Below are positions 55,769-64,000 of a DNA stretch of 64,000 nt, piece by piece. A program made the position numbers and the translations under genes. This stretch comes from Pedinophyceae sp. YPF-701 (Eukaryota; Chlorophyta; Pedinophyceae): NCBI GenBank assembly GCA_916048055.1, contig CAJZHL010000014.1, forward strand, positions 558,001-622,000, read 5' to 3'. The stretch's first letter is position 1; each line of letters starts with the position of its first letter. Below the pieces are notes generated by a model, which was given only the letters and a program-made list of their open reading frames with translations, was not told the origin of the DNA and did no database searches.

Positions 55769-55778
55769 CTGTGAGGTG
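55769..55778. repeat. Right target-site duplication of the retroelement
   Basis: ctgtgaggtg, identical to 50793-50802, directly follows the right terminal repeat and leads into gcacgggctgtgcgtgcag. Confidence 0.88.
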
Positions 55779-56114
55779 CACGGGCTGTGCGTGCAGGAGC
55801 TCCGCGGCCTGGGCGTGCGGGTGTGTTGGCACGGGGCCAGACGTGGTCGTGGGAGGGTCCGAAATGGGCGGGAGGGGTACTGAGCTGACCGTCAGCCCCT
55901 GCTGCGTGTCGGGCGGGGCGCGTGCCCGGGCGATGTGCATGTTGGGGCGTTGCGAAGCGTGGGAGGACAGTCCTGCGCGTGATTGCACTCGTTGAAGCGA
56001 AGCCCGGTTGCAATTCGCGCGGTTGAGGCGCCAGGGCAGCTGCAGAAGCTTCGCCGCGAACGTGGACGGGACGCGGACAGCGGCGCATTTCCCCCCCGGC
56101 GAATCACCGAACTC
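55779..56114. other. Remaining upstream region of epsin
   Basis: 336 bases between the retroelement and the epsin start. Before the insertion it would have been continuous with the short 3' flank of the ARM-like gene, making a normal spacer of under 500 bases. No separate gene seen. Confidence 0.45.
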
Positions 56115-58118
56115 ATGAACCTCCAGTACCGGCTGAAACAGGCACGTTGCGCGCGACATCGAGGCGTCCGCGCGCCCCCTTGCTCCTCAGCAGCGCCCGC
56201 GCGTCACCGCGCCTCGTGGGGGCTCAGGGCCCGGATGACCCGCCGTCCCCCGCGGCCCGGTATCGCAGGCTGTGCGGGCCGCGAGGGCGGTCGCGCTGAA
56301 CCTCACCGACTTGGAGATCAAGGTGGAGGAGGCGACAAACAACGACACCTGGGGGCCGCACGGTGGTCTGCTGCGTGAGATCACGGACGCGTCGCACGAC
56401 CACGATAGCTACAAGGAGATCATGGGCGTTCTCGCCCGGCGTCTCCAGGCAAGCAGCGCGCGCACCGGGCGGCCTATACAGTGCACTACCTTGGACGGTC
56501 GCTCGCGCCGTGCTTCGCCCCTCTCCTGCGCGCGTGCTGAGTTCAACCGATCACGTCTCCCTGGAACTACACTCGCGCGACGCGAAAGCGAACCCCGTCG
56601 CTCCTGGACGCAGGACGAGGGCCCCGACTGGCGGCACGTGTACAAGGCGCTGCTCACGCTGGAGTACATGCTGAAGAACGGCCCGCCGAAGATCCTGTCC
56701 GAGCTTCAGAACAACATCGACATCCTCGAACGCCTCCGTGATAGGTCAGCTCGTCCTCCCCGCCGCCCCAGCAGCACGATGCACTGCCTCCCTCCACCCA
56801 CCCGGCCCCCGCGTCCCCCGCGACCCCTCGGGCGCCGCACCCCACGTCATTTCGTAAATCCTCAAAACTCCCCCCTGACTCGCGCAGGTTCCACTATGTC
56901 GACCCCAAGGGCAAGGACCACGGGCTGAATGTCCGCCACCGCGCCAAGGAGCTCGCCGCGCTCGTGCAGGACCCCGAGCGCGTCCAGGAGGAGCGCCGGA
57001 AGGCCCGCCAGCTCGCCGGCGTCGCCAACGACGGCGTCACGACGGAGGGCCGCCTCCCCCGCAACGAAGAGCGCCTCGCCGGCGCCGCGTCCGGGTGGCG
57101 CGAGCCCGAGGTCGACGTGCCCGCGCGCCCCATGCCCCGCGGCACCCCGCGCGTCGACGTGTCCCCCAAGGGCTCCGGCACGCTCGACGTGCCCCCCGCG
57201 GCCGCTCCGGCCGGCGGCGCCGCTGCGGACCTCCTGGGCGGCATGGACGAGCCCGCGGCGCCCGCTGCGGCGTCCGCCGCGGAGCCCGCGGACGACGCGG
57301 CCGCGGCGCCGCCCGCGAAGGGCGCGCAGCCGCAGCGGCCGAAGAAGCTGAGTCAGGTGAAGGTGCGCGGCGACATTGCGGCGACGTTCCAGGGGATGAA
57401 GCTCGCGGCGCCGCCCGCCGCGCGCGCGCCGACGGGCGCGGCGGCGACGTTCTCTGCGCCCGCGCCGCCCGCCGCGTCGGCCGCGCCGCCCGCGCCGTCG
57501 ATGATGGACGACCTCCTCGGGCTCGACGCGACGCCGGCGCAGCGGGCGCCGGCGCCCGCCGCCGCCGCGCCCGCTGCGTCCGCGGACGACGCGTGGGGCT
57601 TGCTCGGAGGGTCGTCCGCGGAGCCGGCGGCAGCGGCGCCCCCCGCGGCCGACGACGACGCGGGGTGGGCGTCGTTCGCACAGCCCTCCGGGGGCCTCCC
57701 GCAGCCGTCGTTCGGGCCCGTGCCTGTGCCGGCGCCAGCGCCGACGCACGGTGCGGCTGCGCCGCCGCCTGATCCGTTCGATGCGCTCGTGGGGGGCGGT
57801 GGTGGGGCCGCCGCAGCAACGGCTGCCACCGCCACAGCACCTGCGCAGCAGGCCAACGCGACTGGGCGGGCACCGCTGCCAGACGACTTGTTCTCGGACA
57901 TGGGAGGGACGTCGGGGGGTGCTGTGCAGGGCGGCGGCGGGTTCGGCGGGTGGCCAGCAGCGACGCCGATGTCGCAGCCGGCGCAGGGTGCGGCGCTTTT
58001 GGGGGGCGTTGGGGGACACGGGCACGCGATGCGGCCCGAGGCGGGCGGCGGACCGACGGCGGCGAACCGGAGCGCGCCGCCGGCGAAGAAGGACCCGTTC
58101 GCGGACCTGCTGGGCTGA
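56115..58118 (+). CDS. Epsin, ENTH-domain clathrin adaptor
   Basis: ENTH proteins bind phosphoinositides and help form clathrin-coated vesicles. Exons 56115-56141, 56269-56448, 56614-56744 and 56888-58118 join in phase to 522 residues. The ENTH domain reads MNLQYRLKQAVRAARAVALN, then EIKVEEATNNDTWGP, EIMGVLARRLQ, DWRHVYKALLTLEYMLKNG and VDPKGKDHGLNVRHRAKEL, very close to animal and plant epsins. The tail is long, disordered and Ala/Pro-rich with repeated short adaptor-type motifs (DLLGGMDE, DDLLGLD, DDLFSDMGG, DPFADLLG) that could bind clathrin or AP complexes. The first two introns use GC at the donor. Start chosen because the nine-residue exon 1 matches the epsin N-terminal helix. Confidence 0.9.
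56142..56268 (+). other. GC-AG intron 1 of epsin
   Basis: The donor is AAACAG then GCACGT, and the acceptor ATCGCAG. GC keeps phase 0 and gives RLKQAVRAARAVALN. The next GT (CACGTT) would shift the frame. Confidence 0.8.
56449..56613 (+). other. GC-AG intron 2 of epsin
   Basis: The donor is CTCCAG then GCAAGC, close to the classic GC-AG consensus, and the acceptor is GACGCAG. GC gives ARRLQ-DEGPDWRHVYK in phase; no GT nearby does. Confidence 0.82.
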
Positions 58119-58625
58119 GTCGCGCAGCGTTTTTTCTGGGTGGTTGAGAATCAGAACGTATCTATCTAGGACTCGTGTTAGGAGGAAATACCTGCGTCAA
58201 GTGGGGGCCGCTGAGCGTGCGCGAGTCTTCGGACCGGCTGGCTGGAAGGTGCAAGCCGCCCCCGTGCGCAGCGATCCAGCACCGCGATCCACAACCATGA
58301 CGTTGCGATATATCAATGAAGCAAATCAAATCAAATCAAATTGAGGCCGGGGCAGGGTTGCAGTCTCCGCGACGCATTTGCTCGTGTACGTGCAGCTGAG
58401 GAATGTCCGGAATATCTCGTTGCCAGCTGCTCAGCGCCCGTTGTTGCCACGCAGCTGGAAGCTGTCACCAATCGCAAGTCAAATTTCACAGCGGCGGACG
58501 CGTGCGCTGGCAAACAAGCATCGCTCCTGCTGGCATTACATCTTGCCCTGCATCCGTGGTATCCTGGGCTGCGTCGACCCGCACTTGGCCTCGGCAACTG
58601 CGCCGTACAGCAGGCAGACATCACA
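58119..58625. other. Convergent spacer between epsin and katanin p80
   Basis: 507 bases between two stops, less GC-rich than average, presumably both 3' untranslated regions. It contains a short CAAAT tandem at 58322-58341. No gene seen. Confidence 0.45.
58322..58341. repeat. (CAAAT)4 microsatellite
   Basis: Four exact tandem copies of caaat, in the convergent spacer. Too short to infer a function. Confidence 0.9.
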
Positions 58626-61513
58626 TCAGATGACCGCGGCCACCTGGATCCGCGCGTCCCCTGCGCGCTTCCGCAGATCCGTCGGGCACTCCCGGTCCCC
58701 CTCGACCACCTCCAGCACCCCCAGCAGCCCCTCCAGCCCCGACCGCGCCGCCTCGCACCGCACCATGCGCTCCTCAAACGACAGGTCCACGCCGGGCGCC
58801 CGCCGCCCCTCCGCGGCCTGCAGCGTCCCCGTGATCGTCGGCCCGAACGACCGCACCATGCCCGTCACCGCGTCCAGCGCCGTCGACCGATGCCTATCCT
58901 GTCTGCTCTCCAGCATGACCCTCAACACGGGGCACAGGTCCGGCAGAGACTCGAGGCCGAGCTTCTGCCGGCTCGACATCATCACGGGGAGGACGTCGCA
59001 CGCCACGGACGCGTCCTGCCCGCGCCGCAGCGCCGACACAGCACCCTTGACGTCGCCGCGCGCCCAGAACCCTCGGACCACCTGGAGGCTGGCGAGCCGC
59101 GACGAGAGGATCAGCTCGACCGTCGCGTGGCTCTCGAGCATCTCCGACGCCACCTCGCGCTCCGACACCGCCGCCGCCGCGCTCCCGGGGGGCACCGGCG
59201 CCGCCCCCGGTCCTGCGGGAATCGGGACGTCCGCCGCCGTCGACGGCACGAACTCCGAGAAGTTCAGGCCCTGCGGCTGCCGCCGGCCGTCGCCCGAGGC
59301 GTTCGGCGCGAGCCCCGGCGCAGTCCGCGTCCGAGTGATCGGAGGGGGGGACTTTTCCCCCGACACCACCGCCGCCCGCGGGCTCCCCGCCGACATCGAC
59401 CCCTGGCTCACGCCGCGCACGACCATCCCGCGGCTCGACGCCTTCCGCGCCGGCTCCCCCTCGCTCCCCCGCCGCGCCGCCTCCGACAGCCCCCGCACCA
59501 CCTGACCGCCCGTCGGTGCCGCCTGACTGCGCGGACTCCTGCGCAGCTCGCTCGGCGGCAGCCCCGACGCGCCACGCGATCCCGAGCCCTGGAGGCCCGC
59601 GAGGCGGTCCGCGAGGTCCACGACGGCCTCCCGCGCGCCCGCGCTCGCAGCCTGCACCAGCGCCGCCCCACCTTGCCCGCGCAACAACGAGTCCCCCGGG
59701 GCACCGATCCCGATCGAGACCATCCCGGGCTTCGGCGCAGGCTCGTGTCCGTCCGTCTCCGGGCTCGGCGTGCCCCGCGAGCCGCTCCCGCGGCTCCCTC
59801 CGCGGCTCTGTGGCTGCGGAGGGCGGTCCCCCTGCGCCCGCGCCAGCGCCGCCGCCGCAGCCGCCTGCCCGGGCGGCAACCGCGCCGCCGCCGGTATCTG
59901 CGGCGGCGCCGACCCCGGCGCCGGCACGTACGCCGACTGCGAAGGCATCGACATCCCTACTGGCCCGCCGGCGTTGCCGCCGCCCACCGCGGCGCTCGCC
60001 GACACCGCACGCGCGCCCCCGGCCTCCCCAGCCGAGCCGTCCTCCCCGCGCGCCTGCCCGATCCGCGTCAGGTCCGCGGCCCACAGCGACACGAAGTTCG
60101 CGGCAATTGAGCACCCCAGCAACCTGTTGCCGTGCAGCCCCAGCCCGGCAACGTTCCCCCACGACATGTCGACGTAGTCGAGCGCGCGCGCAGGCTCCCA
60201 CGCCCACGCCTTCAGCCCGTCCTGGTTCGCGGTCAGCAGCGCGTCGCCGTCCGGCGCGAACACCATCTGCTTCGCCGGCGTGGCCTCGGGGCCGAGGGTG
60301 TCCGCGAGCGCGAGCGTCTCGAGGTCCCACAGCCGCACGGAGCGGTCCGAGCCCGCGGTAGCCAGGAGGAACTCCGACGGGTGGTATTCCACCGCGGTCA
60401 CCGCCGCGCCTTGCAGCGGGAAGTGCGCCAGCTGTTTGCCCGCTGTCAGGTCCCAAATGCGAACGTCGCCGTCCTCGCCGCCTGCGGAGACGCGCGGGCG
60501 GAGGTCGGGGTCGGCGGGGCTGTGTGCGCGGGGGGGAGGGGAGGGGGGGGGGGCGTCGCGGGGGGGTCGTGGGCGGACCTGACGCAACCCAGCGTCCGTC
60601 TGGGGAGAACTTGACGTGTTTGACTCCCCCCGTGTGGCCCTTGTAGGTGTGGATGCAGCCCTTGCGGCGGATGTCCCAGAGCTTGACCTGCGTGTCGAGG
60701 CTGCCGGAACACACGAACTGGCCGAAGGGGTGGAACTCGACGCCTAGGCATCCTGAGCGGTGGCCCACCAAGGTTTGCAGGACGCGCTGCTCCTCGAGGT
60801 CCCACAGCTTGATCGCGCCGCCCGACGCGCCCGCGGCTACCACCTGCGCGCTTGCCGCGGCGTGCCGCGGAACGTCGGAACGGTGCAGCGTCGAGACGCA
60901 CGCCGCGAAAGAGCATGCGAGAGCAACGAATTGGCAGCGCCGGGCGGTGCGGGGCGCCGGAGCGCGCGGCGCGGGGCGGCGTGGGCGTCGTACCTCCTCC
61001 GCAGCGTCGAACGTGACGCACTCGACCGGCGTTTGGTGGCCCGTGAGGGAGAGGATGGCCTGCGGGTTGCCGATGGCCCACATATTCACGCGCTTGTCGT
61101 CGCCGCCCGTCACCAGCACCCCCGCGGACCGCTTGCCGATCTTCAGGCAGTTCACGTTCGCGGTGTGCGCCGCGAACTCCTCTGCAAAGCACCACGCACG
61201 TCCTGGGCCCGCTCGTGTAACCCGACAGCAACAGCGCACGAAAACGCACCCGCGATGCACGATTCCGCACATACACACGCGGATGCGCTAGCACATAGAG
61301 TGTTCAGCGCGCAGCCAAGGCGATCCAGGCGTCCAGCGCGCCCCCGCGACCGCTGGGTGCGAGACTTGTGAGCTTGCTGCTCCGGGACGCGGCCCAGGCT
61401 CCCCCGGCGCGGCCTCGCGCGCTCCGAGAGCGCGCGGCGCGATGCGGGGCGCTACGCACGGTATCCCGAGGCCGGTGGCGCGGGCACTCACGCAGCCGGG
61501 TGCCTTTCTTCAT
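58626..61513 (-). CDS. KATNB1: Katanin p80 WD40 subunit B1
   Basis: Regulatory subunit of the microtubule-severing enzyme katanin; it targets the p60 ATPase. Exons 61513-61492, 61181-60994, 60843-60579 and 60481-58626 join in phase to 776 residues. The 22-base first exon gives MKKGTRLQEFAAHTANVNCL, matching the family start. WD40 repeats follow: GVLVTGGDDKRVNMWAIG, AGASGGAIKLWDLEEQ, VCSGSLDTQVKLWDIRRKG, GGEDGDVRIWDLTAGK and ATAGSDRSVRLWDLE. A long disordered Ser/Pro/Gly-rich linker leads to the C-terminal con80 domain (VELILSSRLASLQVVRGFWARG, then CDVLPVMMSS), which binds p60. In WD40 repeat order and linker length it resembles plant and algal katanin p80. Confidence 0.93.
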
Positions 61514-62035
61514 CGTTCCAGCTCTCTCAACTCTCCGCAGTGTTGCTGGTTCAACCTCAGGCGGTGTGCCCCCTCCCGCGGCCTCCCTGGGCCCCTCTCG
61601 CGCGCTTCAGTGCGACTCCCGCCCAACAGGATCGTGAGTCTACCCGCAGAGGCGACCACGGTGCTCAGGGGGCTCAAACACCCGGGCACGGTCCGTGCGA
61701 TGTGACTGAGGGGGCTGTGGGTGCCGTCGTGGACGGCAGCGTCCCAGGCGCTCCCTGGCTGCGTGCTCCAGATAAGAAGCGATGCGCCGGGGCGCAAATG
61801 GCCGCCTGTCCGCGCAGCCGCGCGACATATTGGGCGCTGGAGTGCAGAGCTGACACGAGTGGGGTACTATCGGGAGATGCGCCCTGCGTGGGGTGTGTTG
61901 GCGGAGCTGGCGGCGTGCACGGGCACTGCGCAGATAGCCGCCACGTATCAGGACGGAAGCGGCAGCACGAGACGCTCCCATATGGGCGGAGGGGCGGCAC
62001 GAAGTTGAGAGAGGCTCAACGGCTCGTGCTCCGTC
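61514..62035. other. Spacer between divergent katanin p80 and U2AF65 genes
   Basis: 522 bases that should carry both promoters and leaders. No gene, repeat or clear promoter box recognised. Confidence 0.4.
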
Positions 62036-64000
62036 ATGGTGGACGAGCGCCGGCGGTCTCGGGCGCGCGACCGGGACGAGGAGCGGAGGAGGAAGCGATC
62101 ACGATGGGACAGCGGAGGGTGCGTCCCCCCGGGCCCACGCTGCAGGCGTTTTCCTCGGCACAAGTGGCCCGGCTCCGCTGCTCTGTGCCGCCGCCTCGCC
62201 GCCGCACATATATTCTGCTTCCATCAGGTTATCCTGAATTGGTCCCGACGCCCACGTTCCAAAAATCGTCGTTTCGGCCTGCAAGCCCGTCGAGAAGCGC
62301 CGGGCTCCTTGCACAGTGGCCTCCGTGCAACTCGCCCCGCGCCTCGCCGCACACGACCGCAGAGGTGGCGAGGACGCGAAGCGCAGCCGCGACCGCGGCG
62401 CCGAGCCCTCGCCGGCCGCGGCAACGACGCCGGCGGCGACTTCTGGGGTGCGCCGACGCCGCGCCTCTAAGTGGGGGGACGCGCCGAGCAACGCGCTCGC
62501 CGCGGCGTCCGCGGTCCCCTCGGCCCCCATGGGCGCACTGCCGGGCTACTCGGGCGCAGGCGGGCCCGGTTCCATGCTCGGAGGCTACCCAGGCGCCACC
62601 CAGGCGCACCCGGGCAACGCTCTGGCGCTCGCGGGACAGCAGAAGCCGAGCGAGTACATGACGATCGCGGAGCGGCAAGCCATGAAGGTCTACTGCGGCA
62701 ACATGCCGCGCGACGGCAACGTCCAGGAGCTGGTGCAGCAGTTCAATGAGGCATACCTTCGCATCAACCCCGCGGCGGCCATCACGGGCGAGCTGCCGAT
62801 CCGCGACGGCATGATCAACGCGGAGAAGCAGTTCGGCTTCCTCGAAACCACGCACTCGGACCACGCCACGGTCATCATCTGCATGATGGACGGCTTCATT
62901 TACAGGGGAACAGCGCTGCGCTTGCGGCGGCCAAAAGACTACTTCCCGCCCGCGGAGAGCGACCAGGACGTGCTCGCGCGCGTGCTCCCGGGCGCCCGCA
63001 TCCCGATCAACCAAGGTGAGGCCCTGCGCGCCCGTCCCGCCCCGCCACGCTGACGCACCTCCGCTGCGTCGCGCACGGTTCGTCCTGACGCGCGCGCCGC
63101 CCCCGCCGCCCGCGCAGAGATCCCCGCGGACCCGGAGGTGCCGCTGTCGCCGTACCGCATCTTCGTCGGCAACCTGCACCCGCTCCTCAACGAGGCGGAG
63201 CTCAAGGAGCTCTTCACTGCCTTGGGTCAGCTCCAGTCCTTCAAGCTCATCAAGTCCTCCCCTGACGCGGAGCTGTCCGAGGGGAGGTGCTACTTCGCGT
63301 TCAAGGACCCCGCGACGACGCCCCGCGCGCTCGCGGCGCTCCGCGGCGTCCGCGTCATGGAGCGGCTGCTGATCCCGGCGCCGTGCTGCGACATCGAGCT
63401 GGTGAACCGGTGGTGGGAGGACCTCGCGGAGCACGGCCACCGCGCGGGCGTGGCGCCGGAGCTGACGCCGGACGCGGAGGAGCTGCTCAAGCGCGGCGCG
63501 GCGGACGCCGAGAAGGGGGAGTATCACTACGAGGTGCCGGAGTGGATCACTCCCCTCATATTGAAGCCTGGGCTGAAGCCCACGCGCGTGCTGGAAATCA
63601 GCAACGCGCTGACGGAGGACGCGGAGGAGCTGCGGCCCGACGGGGCGGCGGAGGCGGTCGAGAACGACTTCCGGGAGGAGGGCCGGAGGTTTGGGCACGT
63701 GAAGAGTGTGCAGGTGACGACGCCGATGGACGGGGAGCGGCTGCGGGCGGAGCGGGACGCGCAGATGGCGGAGGCGAAGGCCAAGGCGGAGGCGGCGGAG
63801 GCGGCGGCGGCGGCGGCGGCGGGCGAGGGGGGGGACGGGAAGGAGGAGGGGGGGGACGTCGGGCCTGCGTCAGGGGACGGCGGCGACGCCGGGAACGGCG
63901 TGGCGGTGAAGAAGGAGGACGAGGGCGCGGTGGGCGACGCGGACCCCGGGTCGCCGAAGCTCCCGGCGGACACGGTTGGCGGCGACGCTCCGCCGGGGGA
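62036..64000 (+). CDS. U2AF2: U2AF large subunit, U2AF65 (3' end outside window)
   Basis: Binds the polypyrimidine tract at 3' splice sites and recruits U2 snRNP. Exons 62036-62118, 62363-63015 and 63118 to the window end are in phase. The N-terminus is a short RS-like basic segment (VDERRRSRARDRDEERRR, then KRSRWD). RRM1 starts near residue 135 (MKVYCGNMPRDGN), RRM2 near 257 (YRIFVGNLHPLLNEAELKELF), and a UHM domain near 400 (TRVLEISNALTEDAEEL, FGHVKSVQV). The UHM is interrupted by a low-complexity Ala/Glu/Gly-rich insert (about 63730-63980). The end of the UHM, including its usual RxF motif, is beyond the window. Confidence 0.9.

Noticed and set aside
1-64000. CRISPR arrays, bacterial operons, rRNA genes or riboswitches
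   Set aside because: None seen; genes are spliced, individually spaced and of nuclear eukaryotic type.

Overview
This window is nuclear DNA from a photosynthetic eukaryotic microalga, most likely of the green lineage. It is very GC-rich and gene-dense, with about 23 protein genes in 64 kb, and most genes carry one to five short introns (roughly 70-450 nt). Evidence for an alga is a fatty acid photodecarboxylase, a membrane Δ9-type desaturase with a transit-like N-terminus, a protein with a twin-arginine thylakoid-lumen style leader, and a Penelope-like element with the N-terminal GIY-YIG order known from green algae and protists. The species cannot be named from the sequence. I derived exon boundaries by hand from splice sites, reading-frame phase and protein-family conservation.

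Layout: 0-9 kb holds the end of a mitochondrial-type L27 ribosomal protein gene, a degenerate duplicated repeat, GPKOW/MOS2 (spliceosome), EBP2 (ribosome assembly), a plastid-type unknown protein and a membrane protein with an HNH-like zinc motif. 9-25 kb holds a ZGRF1-type DNA-repair helicase, a CofE-like ligase, a RING-PHD protein, PARP16, U1-70K, an F-box/LRR protein and a HAD phosphatase. 25-41 kb holds a GT64 glycosyltransferase, eIF4A, a PepN-type M1 aminopeptidase, a two-lobed aspartyl protease probably in the thylakoid lumen, and a conserved unknown protein. 41-47 kb holds fatty acid photodecarboxylase facing a Δ9-type desaturase tail to tail. 47-64 kb holds an ARM-like protein, a complete and apparently young Penelope-like retroelement, epsin, katanin p80 and U2AF65 (cut by the window end).

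Genes alternate in divergent and convergent pairs with short shared spacers. Themes are RNA processing (GPKOW, U1-70K, U2AF65, EBP2, eIF4A), genome maintenance and signalling (ZGRF1, RING-PHD, PARP16), and plastid lipid chemistry (photodecarboxylase, desaturase).

The items most worth a second look are the photodecarboxylase with both hallmark residues and its desaturase neighbour, the intact retroelement with identical 405-bp terminal repeats and a perfect 10-bp target duplication, four GC-AG introns forced by reading frame in two genes, the membrane-anchored HNH-like protein, and the protease with duplicated retropepsin-like halves.
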